Positions 22,161-33,412 of a stretch of DNA of 64,000 nucleotides are shown here, one piece after another; positions within the stretch are counted from its first letter, which is position 1; each line of letters opens with the position of its first letter. The stretch covers positions 11,573,234-11,637,233 of the forward strand of contig JAJEKV010000005.1 in NCBI GenBank assembly GCA_021234155.1. The letters run 5' to 3'. The stretch comes from Isoetes taiwanensis (lineage: Eukaryota; Streptophyta; Lycopodiopsida; Isoetales; Isoetaceae). The translations under genes and the position numbers were made by a program. The notes below the pieces were generated by a model. The model searched no databases. It was not told where the DNA came from and saw nothing but the letters and a program-made list of their open reading frames with translations.

Positions 22161-22929
22161 TCTAGGGGCTTTTGTACTGATAGTGTATTTGGTGGCTGCA
22201 AAGTCCAAAGCAAATGCAAACTTGGCAAACTAAAATTGCACAGAAGACTAGAGGATTGGCCTGGGATTTGACATGAAGAAAAATAAGAAAGGTCACAAAC
22301 CCTATTAATATGGCAGAATCAATTGTGCAAAGGAAAATAAAAAGCCAAGGGAAAACGTAACTCCTCTTGCATGAAAGAAGAAACTGAAATATAACATTCA
22401 TACAAGACATAAATAATACCAAATACTAAACCTTAAAAAGCAAAGAAGAAGCTATGAAGTTGTAGTAGGTCTCTAACATATTTTGGTGCACCAAAAATAC
22501 AAACGAGATTTTGATGTAATCTATAAGAACAAAACAATGGAGCAACGAAGGCGAAAAAGGTTTCGCAAAATGCAAGTTCATATTGCTTTGGTCTTTTTGT
22601 AAGTAGGTTAAAAACCTACATGTCTGTACGCTCAAAGTTGCACACATGAACAACCCACTATTTAAAGCTGAGACATGTCCTCCTCTTCATTTACAAGATG
22701 GAAACTGCTCTTTGCAATCCTGCAGATCATCATCAATTTAAATCAAAGGCAAAACACCCCGGTTAATGGCGCATATAGAAACAAAGTCGAGAATGGCATC
22801 TTTTAGTTTTATCTTAGCTCCAAAATTGACCGCAGCCTTCAAAATGTATCTATTCAATATCTCCACTATCTGTTTGGAATATTTTACATATATTCCATCT
22901 CCTTCACTATCCCTAAGGTATGCCCCTGG
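22161..22929. other. No gene seen
   Basis: AT-rich with no recognisable coding or repeat structure. Short open frames on the minus strand give hydrophobic peptides without family resemblance. Confidence 0.4.
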
Positions 22930-23370
22930 GGTAAAAGGGAAAGAAGGCAAAAGATGAAAAGGCAAAAAGAAAGGGAAGAGGGAAGAGAAAAAGGGCGATG
23001 ATCGAGATTCACTAAATATAATGATAAAAAGGAATAGGAAAAGGGGAAGGGGAGGGGAAAAGGGGAAAGGGGGAGAAAAAAAGGGAAAACTACAAAATGG
23101 GAAAATTGAACGAAAATGCGAAGGGGAGAAAGGGTAAGGGGGAAGGGAAAAATGGAGAGGGAAAAAAGGAAAACGAGAGGAAGCGGAAGGGGAAAAGAGG
23201 AAGGAAAATTGGGAAAAGGGGAGGGGAGAGAGAGGAAGAAGGTAAAAATCGAAGAAGAAAAGGGGAGAAGAGAAAAAAGGGAAGGGAAAAACAAAAAATA
23301 AAAGAGGGAAAAATGGGAAAAAAAGAGAGGGAAAAATTGAAAGGCAAAAAAAAAAAGAAAAACAGGGAAT
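22930..23370. repeat. Polypurine/polypyrimidine tract, about 440 bases
   Basis: The plus strand is almost entirely A and G (AAGGGGAAGGGGAGGGGAAA-like text) with few interruptions. Such mirror-like purine tracts can form triplex DNA and produce long chance ORFs: Lys/Glu/Gly-rich on one strand, Phe/Ser/Pro/Leu-rich on the other. These should not be taken as genes. Confidence 0.95.
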
Positions 23371-23544
23371 GGCGAAGATTAGATAGAATGTTGAATTCTT
23401 TAACAATGGAGTATCTTTGCATTATTAGTGCTCTTTTCTTCATTACTATGATATATATCCATTTACAGGTTCTCAGCTTATGCCCATCATTATCGTTTCG
23501 AATATCAAATATGCATATGTTATATTTGTCATTGTCATTATGTG

Positions 23545-24450
23545 ACATATACTTATGACATATGTGAGACGTATATATGTCATATATGTCATTACAAAAC
23601 TACATATATTATTAGTAGTAGTGTCGTTAGGTCTGACTTATGACATTTGAGACATGTGTTATATATGACATATGAATATGTCATATATGTCACTATATTA
23701 TATATTATGTCAGATTTGAATTATGGCATATGACATTCTTTCAACTCAAATAGGCAAAGCAAAGCATAGTCTGCAATTAATTCCAGGATATTTGTTACCG
23801 TTTTTGAACCATATTTTCATGACTAGGATAAGATATAGGTCCAGAACCATGGACTCTCTAAACAAAGAAGATGTTCCAAGGTCATAGATATATGCTTTAT
23901 TTTAAGGCTGAACTGAGATAACAAAGATTTTGATATAATATATTACAATGAGATAATGCTAAGACAGCCATAACCTCTGTCTTTAGCTTCTCTTCTATCA
24001 TCAAACGTGAATTTCCATAGCTGTGTATTACTAGGATACATGCGAGAAGCCACAATATATTGCACAATATTCTGTGGTTTTGCCATAGCCAAACTAACAC
24101 AAATTTCCTTGGACTCAGGCACACATCATGTTGAATATTAATCTTCAGTCAACATAGCTACCTTGCCAAGGCATAATCGTGTATCAATTAGACATTATTT
24201 TCTCATCCCATGTCACTATAGAAGAGAAATGCCTTCAAACAAAAATTTTGCATCAGATCTAGGTGAGTATTGCATCGGATCACCATGACGAGTTGAGGAC
24301 CATCTTCCTGGGATCCTTGATAAAAGCAAGAGAAGAATCCAATCTTGTCTAATCAAACAGCATCAGAATCCACCATCAACTACAATTACGGTTTTAGAGA
24401 TATCTCTAGAAATATAGGTAACTTAAATTGAGGGCCGACGAGATTAAGAG
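23545..24450 (-). repeat. Three-copy repeat, copy A
   Basis: This block matches 49421-50000 in the same orientation over its lower part and 61058-61668 in inverted orientation over its upper part. It starts with AT-rich palindromic text (TATGTCATATATGTC and GACATATG) and continues into the conserved short reading described separately. The end at about 24450 is where the match with copy C stops. Confidence 0.85.
23943..24115 (-). other. Conserved short peptide in repeat copy A
   Basis: On the minus strand a frame reads CVSLAMAKPQNIVQYIVASR, then YPSNTQLWKF, then DDRREAKDRGYGCLSIISL and a stop. The same frame and stop are kept at 49819-49990 and 61406-61576. I do not recognise the protein. It could be the 3' exon of a captured host gene or of an element-encoded protein. 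Upstream sequence in the fullest copy (C) has stops in this frame. Confidence 0.5.
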
Positions 24451-25062
24451 CTCAGATTGATGATTTTTATTGTACTTCAAGCCTCTACTTTTCTTAGATA
24501 AGTATTAGATCAAATTTGCGCCATTCATTGTTAAGCTATAGACACTTCACAATTGTATTATAAGAAGAATATTGTCACAACAAATTCCAAGTCTATAGCC
24601 ACCTTAGAACTTCACAATTCAACTTCAAATTATTCTAATGGTCATTAAACCCAATATGTTCTAATGGTCATTAAACCATTGAATACAAATTGAAATAACC
24701 TTTGTAACAGGGGATTGACCACATTCTTTTGTAGCTTCTCGAGCGGATCAAGTTTCAACCTATTAAATCCAATTTAGGCATCGTTCTCCACATGTGTATT
24801 ATCTTCATCGACTTCCAATCATGATATATATGCAACCTCAAGGCGGTTATGGGGCAGTCCGGCCGGTTATGGGCTAGATAAACTTGCCTTCCAAAGGTTT
24901 CTCTTCAGATATATATATCCACGGGCACGATAAAGAAGAAAGCTATTCGATCATTGAACCTTTACATTCAATATTACATTTCCCTTTTAGGTTAAACAAT
25001 CTTAACCTATCCACACAACTATAATTCTAAGAATCTCAAGTTTTCTACAAGGGAGCCAAGAT
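24451..25062. other. No gene seen
   Basis: AT-rich spacer between the repeat block and the LINE poly(A). It contains a short local duplication of TTCTAATGGTCATTAAACC (about 24633-24651 and 24659-24677). Confidence 0.6.
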
Positions 25063-25116
25063 GTTTTTTTTTTTTTTTTTTTTTGAAGGAAGGAAGGTAC
25101 TTTTATAGTCCCGCGG

Positions 25117-25130
25117 AGACCAATCGGTCT
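25117..25130 (-). other. LINE 3' UTR stem-loop, copy B
   Basis: AGACC pairs with GGTCT around a 4-base loop, about 30 bases before the CCTTC repeats and A-run. Equivalent stems are GACC/GGTC at 17054-17065 and AGGCC/GGCCT at 54115-54127. The change of an A-T pair to a G-C pair in the 54-kb copy keeps the helix. In LINEs the 3' end often carries the structure recognised by the reverse transcriptase. Confidence 0.6.
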
Positions 25131-26366
25131 ATGGGACCCAATACAAAAAAACAAGCGGATTCTTGCCGGATTAAAAACCCAGCCCGAAGGGTTTGAGGAA
25201 AAAGCGGTGGCGACAATCGACTGATTGACAAAGCGTGCTAACATATACAATCTGAAACACCCAAATATATACGGTCATGCACCACACGTAGTGCCCAATC
25301 AGCAGCGACCATCGGGGGCAAAGGTGACCTCGCCCGAGGTCCGGCACCTCACGAATATGCGACCCGGACCCCGCGTCTTGGCGGTGTGTTCATCGGCGAA
25401 TGTAAGGGCAAAATCCGGCCAGAGTACTAAGGGGCGTGCTCGGCGGATGTGGCCCGAGCGGGCAACTTCTGGAAAGTGTGAGACTCATCCTCAATGGCAC
25501 CGGCAATGGCGGCCGAGCTTGTCTGGTGGGGCTCCCCCAATCCACACTGCCCGGTCTCGATCTCTCGAAGATGGTGGGCACACGTGCGAATGGAGGCAAT
25601 GAGTCTGCTTTTCGGGCGTTGGGAGCGGTAGATTTTGTGGGTCCCAGGGCTAACCTGGGGGTTGATGTGCTCCCTTGTAATGGGCGTTTTTGACCTGCTC
25701 TAAAGCGGCCAGGGGTCCCGAGCTTACCAAGGAAACAAGCGTCCCCGGGTACTCTACTTATTTGTATCCCGATGCGATCGGCCCACGTGTCCACACACTG
25801 CGCATCTGTGCTCTGCCGCGTTCCATCTGGCCCGAACCGATGTCTCTTACCCCTCCAGCGAGGCCCTAAGCGCCGCGGACCCATTGCCCGCGGTGTAAGC
25901 CCGGGAGCCGAGCATCACCCATAGTAACTACTTTTACGAAAATAGGCGATGTGTCTATCAAGGGCTGCGGCCCGTGAGCGGCAAGAATCCGATTTCTGCT
26001 TGAGAATCGATGGGGGACTGAAGGTTTCACCCAAGTGCGTGCCAAAAATGCCTTACGCACCTGCTCCAAGTCATTCCGGTGCGCCATAGAGGCGGCCAGG
26101 GCTAAAACTCTCGACCCGTCTGAAGGGCGGGGCTCGACCGGTGCGAGCGGATGTGGCCGATGGCCCCAATCATAGAGCTCTGCGGTGGTTGTTACGCATG
26201 GCATAAAAGCTTTCCAGCTGCTTTGTCACCCATAGCGGATAGGCGCCTCCAATGAGCGAGGAGGGAACTCCACCCTAGGTACTTGTAGGTGGTGGGCGTC
26301 CACTGGCTGCCCCGATATGTGAGTCACGGGGAGGCATGGGGTGGCGAAAGGGATATGAGAACCACC

Positions 26367-27250
26367 CTAGTCTTGGCGGTTCCGCAGCGCATATGCGTAG
26401 CGACAAAATGTGTCTAGGGCATCAAGTGAGGCGCATAGCTTAAGGGGTGTGGGCAGCGGCCAACATCGTCGCATAGATGGTGGCGGATGACACAGTGCAA
26501 AAGGCGTATGCCATCCCCTCTCCCCCCATGCTTTCGGTAAGCCGGGCTCTAAGCGATCAATGTAGAGCCAAAAAGTGTTGGCGAGGGGGCAACCTGCGGA
26601 CCCCGATACTCTTGGTGAATGCTTGGCCCGTGGCTGCATCCTGCCAAAACAACTCTCATACAACGTATATGGCATTACGCACGGGGAGCCCGATTGTGAT
26701 CCTAGCCCGCGACTTTTCTCGGGGAGCCAGTATCAAAAGCCTTAGCGAAGTCCACAAAGCGACAATACAAGTCTACTTGATGATTCCGGTGTCTTCAATC
26801 GATTACCCTGATGTAAAGATATGGTCAATGGTTGAGTGGCCGGGGTCTAAAAACTTTGCTTTGTGTGAGGGGCATCTGCGATCCTGCGCCCTTGGCCGTG
26901 TCAGCTAGCGCTTTCGAGAATGCTAATAGCAGGTTTGGCAAATCTTGAGCCGACCATGATGGAGTCCGGTAGTTGGCGGGACGGTTGAATCGCCCGCCTT
27001 GTGAATGGGAACAACCACGCTTGTGGTCCATTGTCGGGGAGACCTTCACTGCAATGCTACTGTTGAATAGGGTAGTGAGGACCGGCACAAAGCGGTACGC
27101 CACCCATTTGAGTAACTTCGGCACGCATACCATGAGGTGTTGCCTTCCCATTAGCCGGCCGTTGCAAGCCCTCCTCAACATCCTCCTCCACGAGAACCAA
27201 TGGGGGGGCCATCACATGTGGGGGTATGGCATTATCGTCCACTGGCCGGG
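26367..27250 (-). pseudogene. LINE reverse transcriptase (decayed), copy B
   Basis: Motif A is visible as FVDFAKAFDT followed by PR at about 26740-26780, and the region around motif B as GCPLANTFWLYIDRLE at about 26560. The motif C position (expected YADD) is out of frame, near ATMLLYAD-like sequence at about 26470. Downstream at 26280-26310 a trace of the YKYLGVEF block is readable. The enzyme would copy LINE RNA at a nicked genomic target. The metal-binding motifs sit in different frames, so the copy is dead. Confidence 0.7.
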
Positions 27251-28133
27251 TCATAGAGGCTGCTTGCAAATCTTTTTTCCCATTTGCCGGTGTGATGTCC
27301 CCAGTAAGGCTGGGCTGGCCTTGGCACTCTGCGCCAAAGGTTCGAGGATGAGTGTCGGCGGGCCGAACATCTCCCCGATGCACTGCAAGATCTGCGCCTT
27401 TGTCTCCCGCCGGATAGGCGTGATGCGTGTCGGTGGCTTTTGCAAAGCGGGCACACGGATCGAGAATGTGGCCGGGCTGCCGCTTGCGTTCTTTACGCCG
27501 TATCAAACCATGGGTTCTGGCGGGAATGTTGCTGACCACGGCGGCGGCGGGGGGGTCTGCCAAAGCACAGCCCGGCGCATCCCGGTAATAGCGAAGTCGG
27601 TGGTGCAATCTTTTGCTCTAATGTGGAGGTCCGAGGAGTGCGGGAGGCGTCCATAAGGACCTCGGCATAGTTCTCTGCTGCTCATAATCTAGTCTCAGCC
27701 CGAGGGGCGGGGCTGGCATAGTGGGGGTTACGGCGGCTTGCCAAACTAGGTCCAAATAAAGTGGGAGGTGATGCGAGTCGACCTCCTCATCCCGGCCCTG
27801 CTGTGCCCACCGGAAGCGACTGATGAGATGCATATCTTGGGCAACTACAAGCACATAGTCCACCACCTTGGACCCTCCCCACGGTGTCACAATGCGCATG
27901 TGCACTTGCGAGAATCCGGACCCGCTGCGACAGAGCCATTGCAAATTATGAAGTCAAAAATACCACATAGCGAGAACAGTGCGCAAAGCGAGTGACACAG
28001 GCGTCATCCGATCCTCGTGGCGGGTTGCTTACCAGCTGCGTGGTAGGCTGCGAGGACATCGTCGGCCGAGGGGGTCAAGTCGCATGGGCTGCTCTACTCT
28101 GTCCGTGCATTGAAATCTCCAAGAAGGGCGACC

Positions 28134-28800
28134 CTACCAAGCTGGCTGGTCTTTGCTGTATGTCATCATATAGATCGACATAAGGGTCCATCTGTCCCCA
28201 TCGGGGTGGGCTGCGATAGAAGGTGCTCTGCGTGAGGAAATAACAGTGACGATAAAGGGGTTGCCAGTATTATGCACGGACCCACAAGTACCGGTTGTGT
28301 CTATACGTCTTACGGAGGGTAACCCGGAATGTGCCAAGGTTGTCCGGTGGTAGCAAGCCACTCCACCATGACCCCTACATCTGTCACGGTATTGAAGGCA
28401 GAAATGTTGGTAACTGGCGGTCAGGTGGCACGTACCCGGCATGCTCCCATGTCTCCATGAGAAGATGAGATCCATATCGGTACCCCGCGGAGTTGGTGTC
28501 CCCATACGCCAAGGGAAACCTCCGACAATTCCATGAGACCACCCGGAGGCACAATTCCTATTTGTCGGCGGGGATGGTATCGCAGCTGAGAGTCGTGGGG
28601 GGAGGGCGGGGAGGCGGTGAGTGAGAAGTAGATGGAGGCGGAGGCGACATGTGTGCCCGAGAGGGCAGGTGCGTGAGGGCGGGGAGTAGGAGGCGCGAGA
28701 AGGGGGCGTGGTAGGGGTAGCGAAGCGGGGCCACTTGCGGTGCGGTTGGGGCTGCTGCCAGTGCAAGCGATGCTTGGTGTGTCGGGAAAATGTGCATCAC
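28134..28800 (-). pseudogene. LINE apurinic-like endonuclease (decayed), copy B
   Basis: Minus-strand pieces correspond to the endonuclease at 56539-57060: an N-terminal region with CASGWSHGIVGGFPW (the WNCRG block out of frame), METWEHAG (around the catalytic Glu), and a GDFNA-equivalent region near 28100 that is broken. The domain nicks target DNA for LINE integration. Assignment rests on the better-preserved copy at 56.5 kb. Confidence 0.65.
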
Positions 28801-29202
28801 CCTCGAACCAATCCCGGCACCCCCCACGTTGGCGAATACCTCGACCCTGACAAGCTCTGTCTGCGTGCCTCTGTTGCCGCGGTGTGAGGTCCGGTCCGCG
28901 TCTGGGGATGTCCCCTTCACATCACGGGCACGGCGCCAATGGCATCACGCACACAATGCATCCATAACCGTGAATATGACAATACGGTCCGCGACGGTGG
29001 CCCGAGCCCCATGGCCGGGCTACTTTCGAGAAATTGGCCCCGGGAATGTCATCCGATCGAGAATCGTGTTGGGATGTTGTGGGCGAACTCTCCCCTGGCA
29101 TTACGGCATGCCTCGAACTACCGGTGTGGCCTCTCGCTGCGCTCACGGAGTTAGCGACTGCCCGGGTCAAAAGGTGGCGAGGGGCCGGGGTCTGTCTTTG
29201 GG

Positions 29203-30838
29203 GGTGAAACTTTATTAATCATCAAAGCGAGCAGCAGAGATGGGGGCGAAAACCCGGTGGAGGGAATTGTCCGCGAGCAAAACCACCGCCACCTTCGAGC
29301 ACACAACATGTAAATGAGTTAGTGTTAATCACGGAGATAGTGTACCCAAATCGATTCTTCACTTCATCGCTTTCGGAGGAAGATATATATGCTTTGGCGA
29401 TCGTTGCTTAGCTTCAATAAGCACTTGAGCATCGAGGGCTCTATGGCCCTTGAAAATAAAGAGGTTTCTTCTTTTCCACGTTGACCAAATGATCCATCTT
29501 GATGCTAAGTGAAATGCCCTCTTTGCCATATTGTCCCAAGAACTTGGGTTTTCTTTAATAAGACTTGTTGACTATTCAAACTGCAATCAAAAGACTACGA
29601 AGCCACAACCAAGCCGGTCTAGCATGTTGGCATAAAAAGAAACAATGCTCGATTGTCTCATCCCTTTGAGCACATAAAGGGCATGTGCTAGGCACCTGAG
29701 GACGAAATTTGTGGACCAAAACATTGGCCGCACACATCTATGGATGATCGCCACCACAAAGCCCGACAACCGGGATGAAGTAACTTGTCCCAAACCAGGT
29801 TCAAACTACTTTACGTTGATTCATTGGGTACCACCAAAAGGCCATTTTGTGAGGGGGCAACACCTCTACTGCAAGAAGGATTTTATACATAGAATTCACC
29901 AAATCGCAGCCTTAACATTCTCATGAACCACCCGAGGAGATGGGAAGCGACTACTTGTGGTATAGGAGGAAGAATGGCAATGGCATGCGCCAAATTGTAT
30001 GCGATCCCATCTTAAAGAAGGAACTTTGTCGAATTCTTCCCATGTCGGCAATCGTGTTTCAACGTACCATGCGAGAATTGTAAAGCACACACTTGGTTTC
30101 AGTAGCCGTTGTGTCGAGGGGATGGCCCGATGCTACCAAAGGCGCATCTGTTTGGTTACCGCCCAAGGGATCCACCAACAACTAGCTCGTAAAACTTCTT
30201 GCCATAGGGTGGAGATGGAAAAGCGTCGCACAATATTCCAAGCATCAAGCAACCCTCACGAGGAAAGGAGGCGCGTGGGATAAAGGCGACAACAAATAGA
30301 AAACCTGAGGAAGCGGTGCCTTGATAGAAGGAGAGCCAAAGGAGACACAAAGCTGCAATGATTGGGACGGCCGATCGTGAGCGGGGAGACACATCAACAT
30401 TATTCAAGATCCTCGGATGAACTTGGAAATTAATACTTTGCTTTGTAGGAGAAAGTCGATCATCCCAAGTCCCCCACGGTGCTTTGGTAAGATGCACTTC
30501 ACCCAAAAGCTGACCTTGACATCAGCCCCTTCTTAAGGTGCCACCCCGGATGAAATTCGAACAATTACGATGATGAGCTGCATCTTTGCTTGTGGTGCCG
30601 GTATAATTGAAGCCATATAGACATGTGTGCCACTCAACGCGGTTTGGCTCTGATGGTCGACACGCCATGGACAATTTAGGCGTGGACCACGGAACAAGTG
30701 CCTTTCAAGCCCTTAACAGCTTGTATCCCGCGCGCCGGTGAAATATGAATCCCCACGGGAATACCAAGAAGCTTGGTGGGCTTTGCCATGAGGAAGGACC
30801 TTCCATGGAAATCTTTGTGGTCACTCATCCCCTTGTAT
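29203..30838 (-). mobile_element. L1-type LINE (family 2), C-terminal third of ORF2
   Basis: On the minus strand WVKCILPKHRGGLGMIDF at about 30480-30430 and LLQSKVLISKFIRGS match the conserved region after the plant L1 reverse transcriptase. At 29560-29720 the zf-RVT zinc domain appears as STCPLCAQRDETIEHCFF followed by LCQHARPAWLWLRSLL. A 3' UTR ends near 29205 with GATTAATAAAGTTTCACCCC. RT catalytic motifs are absent, so the copy is 5'-truncated; upstream sequence at 30840 is copia LTR. Its 3' terminus differs from that of family-1, so it is a separate LINE lineage. Confidence 0.8.
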
Positions 30839-30839
30839 T

Positions 30840-30943
30840 ATAGTCATCACGCTGCACAGCAGACTTTTAATCAGATCAACTCAAGCTGTAAACCTTAACT
30901 TATACAATTACGCTAATATCACATGACAAGCTGCATTTTAACA
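30840..30943 (-). repeat. Copia 2 3' LTR, truncated start
   Basis: The minus strand reads TGTTAAAATGCAGC directly after a polypurine tract (GAAGGGGAA, 30944-30952), the normal junction between a copia internal region and its 3' LTR. Only about 100 bases remain before the LINE at 30838. Confidence 0.7.
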
Positions 30944-30952
30944 TTCCCCTTC
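30944..30952 (-). other. Copia 2 polypurine tract
   Basis: GAAGGGGAA on the minus strand, between the RNase H stop region and the TGTTA start of the 3' LTR, is the expected primer for plus-strand DNA synthesis. Confidence 0.75.
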
Positions 30953-30971
30953 ATGTGATATTTCTTTGCCT

Positions 30972-32567
30972 TTACAACAATGCCCTTATTTTTGAAATCT
31001 TGGCGGCGGCCTTTGTAAGAATATGCGCCATTTGATCTCTTGTGACATAAGTTAGATGTACACGATCCTTCTTCACCATATCCCTAATAAAATGAACTTC
31101 TAATTCAATATGTTTTGATCTTTCATGTAAAATTGGATTCTTTGTCATGGCAATGTCAATTTGGTATTGTCCGATTATATGATTGTTGGTCCTGCTTGTG
31201 TAAAACCTAACTCTTTCATAAGTCTTCTTTCCCAAACTAACTCTTTTGTCAACAATGATGTTGTGCAATACTAGATTGCTTTTTGCATTTCCATGCAATT
31301 GGAGCACCACCTAACAATACAACATACCCTGAAGTGGATTTTCGTTTGTCCAAGTCTCCTGCCCAGTCAGCATCACAATAGGCTTGCAATTGCAAGTTAG
31401 TATCATTGAATAATATGCCATATTGTACTGTACCTTTCAAATACTTCAAAATCCTTTTGGTTGCATTCCAGTGTGCTTTTCCAGGGTTGTTATTGTACCT
31501 GCTAAGTATATTGACTGCAAATGCAATATCAGGTCGAGTGCAATTGGCTACATATGATAGACATCCAATCAAACTTCTATAGGGCACCCTTTCCATTTGT
31601 ATACTTTCTTTTTCAGTTTTTGGGCACATTTCATTGGATATTTTATGGCCAGGTACCATGGGAGTAGCTGCCATATTGCAATTTTCCATATGAAATCTCT
31701 TCAACATATTTTTGATGTGGCCTTGCTGACTTAAGCAAGTATTTTCTGATCTCTGTTTCTGTATACATCAATCCCAAGGAATCACCAAGATCAGTCATCT
31801 GGAATCTTTTCTTTAGAATTTCTTTACAATGGTTTAATACTCTATTGCTTTTAGCCACCATAATATTGTCATCAACATACAAGGCAATGATACACCATTC
31901 ACCTTCCAAATTAAATATGTATAGATTCCCATCACCATTAAGTTTTTTAAAACCTTGCTCTAACAAATATCCATCCATGCATTTGTACCATTCTCTAGGA
32001 GATTGTTTGAGACTATACACTGCTCTATTTAGTTTCCAAACTTTCCCCTTTTCTTCTTCAAAGCCAGCTGCAGGTTTCAGATAAATTTCCTCTTCCAATT
32101 TGGCATTTAAAAGTGCTGTGCTCACATCCATATGGTGTATTTCAACACCACATGCATTAGCAATGGCCAAAACCATCCTCAAACTGTTTATTTTGACTAA
32201 TGGTGAAAAAGTTTCATCAAAGTCTTCACCCTTTTTCTGTGTAAACCCTTGTGCAACAAGTCTGGCTTTAAATTTCTTTGTTTTTCCATCTACTCCAGGT
32301 TTTATTCGATATATCCATTTATTTTCAACTATATTTTTGTTCAAGGGCATATCTACTACAGTGTAAGTATCTGTTCTTTTAAAAGCCCTCATTTCCTCTT
32401 CCATTGCATGTTTCCAGTGTTTTGCATTGATGTCACTTATGGCTTCACTATAACTTTGGGGTACTTTATCAGATTCAAGCACTAGTATGTCAAATACTGT
32501 ATGAATCTCAACCTTCAGTTGGCTTAAATCTTTTGCTTTTTCCAACCTCAATTCTGCCGTGCAGTTC
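30972..32567 (-). pseudogene. Copia 2 reverse transcriptase and RNase H (broken)
   Basis: The minus strand encodes a copia RT: NKWIYRIKPG, KARLVAQGFTQKKGEDF, HHMDVSTALLNAKLEEEIYL (catalytic Asp of motif A), YSLKQSPREWY and the YVDD box in ALYVDDNIMV. Frameshifts at about 31700 and 31300 are followed by the RNase H domain with YCDADWAGDLDKRKSTSGY, and in a third frame by the C-terminal HERSKHIELEVHFIRDMV. The order and length are normal, but at least two frameshifts prevent a full protein. The reading starts at the edge of the inverted-repeat element at 32568; the preceding integrase part is probably that at 41229-42058. Confidence 0.9.
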
Positions 32568-33002
32568 CACAAACCATTAACACACAACTAACATTATTAA
32601 CACAAACCATTGCATTTAACACATTTAAATTAAAATCCCCCTTAAACCCCCTTTGGTTTGGGTGCATATTCACACGGGGGGTTACTCCGGGCAACGAGAG
32701 CTGTCGGATGGGCATATTTGCCCTATATTCCAAGATCTGGACCTCATTTGTGGGGTATGCATGTAAAAGTTTTTGTATACTGTATATTAAGTTTTGCAAA
32801 ATACTATAAGGTTTAAAACAATGTATTTAATGGCGTTCATTTTGTACATATAATGTAAATCTTTTGAGGCTCTTGCTGCCCTACGTAACCTCCCGTGTGA
32901 ATATGCACCCAAACCAAAGGGGGTTTAAGGGGGATTTTAATTTAAATATGTTAAATGCAATGGTTTGTGTTAATAATGTTAGTTGTGTGTTAATGGTTTG
33001 TG
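32568..33002. repeat. Inverted-repeat (MITE-like) element, copy 2
   Basis: The ends CACAAACCATTAACACACAA and its exact complement bound a 435-base element whose arms continue for over 100 bases (through CCCCCTTAAACCCCCTTTGG and its complement). It is the same family as 2862-3237 but has an extra repeat of the CACAAACCATT end motif on both sides, so the arms are longer. It sits at the start of the copia 2 RT segment. A GGCCCCTTCGGGGCC palindrome follows at 33020-33034; GGGGCC-type text also flanks the other two copies. Confidence 0.88.
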
Positions 33003-33412
33003 TTAACTAAAAAAAATTTTGGCCCCTTCGGGGCCTTAAGGATGGTGTAGGGGTGTAGATATAGACATTACAAGTGATGCGCAATTTATAACAACACTCA
33101 AATCTCCTCCACCAGATTGTAGAATCAATGCAAAAACATCTACTGTTGCCTTAGAAAATGAATGCAAATCGATAGCCCACTGGGATTTATACAATGCCGA
33201 GAGATTTACGGTAGGCTTTTTCCAAGCAGTAATTTCAACGTCAGATGCTACAATACGACCATATATTTGGCCCTGAACCAACTAGATTATTCAAGTCAAC
33301 CTTGTATTGTTGTTTCCTTAGAGCTAAGACTCAAAGCCCTCTCACTCAACATTTTAACCTTCTAGAAGCTGCTTTTCCCTCTTGTTATAGACCCTGAAGA
33401 GAGACCTAACAG
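33003..33412. other. Spacer, no gene seen
   Basis: Apart from the GGCCCCTTCGGGGCC palindrome at its start, I recognise nothing. A short minus-strand frame (33036-33281) has no family resemblance that I can support. Confidence 0.4.

Larger units (their letters stand above)
25063..29200 (-). mobile_element. LINE family-1, long GC-rich copy (copy B)
   Basis: The element reads 5' to 3' on the minus strand and ends in CCTTCCTTCCTTC plus an A-run (plus-strand T-run at about 25063-25084). In order it shows an endonuclease remnant (28134-28800), a decayed reverse transcriptase (26367-27250) and a C-terminal region, then a 3' UTR with a small stem-loop. It is the same family as 54072-57065. The 4-kb body is conspicuously GC- and CpG-rich against AT-rich surroundings, yet carries many stops and frameshifts. 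Its 5' end abuts the tail of a second LINE near 29200. Confidence 0.82.

Noticed and set aside
22738-23558. Long overlapping reading frames on both strands in the purine tract
   Set aside because: They are Lys/Glu/Gly- or Phe/Ser/Pro-rich translations of a low-complexity G/A tract and start or end with it.
25200-29200. Bacterial contamination or horizontal transfer because of high GC
   Set aside because: The minus strand has LINE endonuclease and RT blocks and a LINE 3' end, with relatives in AT-rich parts of the same window.
25225-29218. Many overlapping GC-rich open frames on both strands as host genes
   Set aside because: They coincide with a LINE body whose domains are on the minus strand. 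High GC lowers stop density and creates shadow frames.
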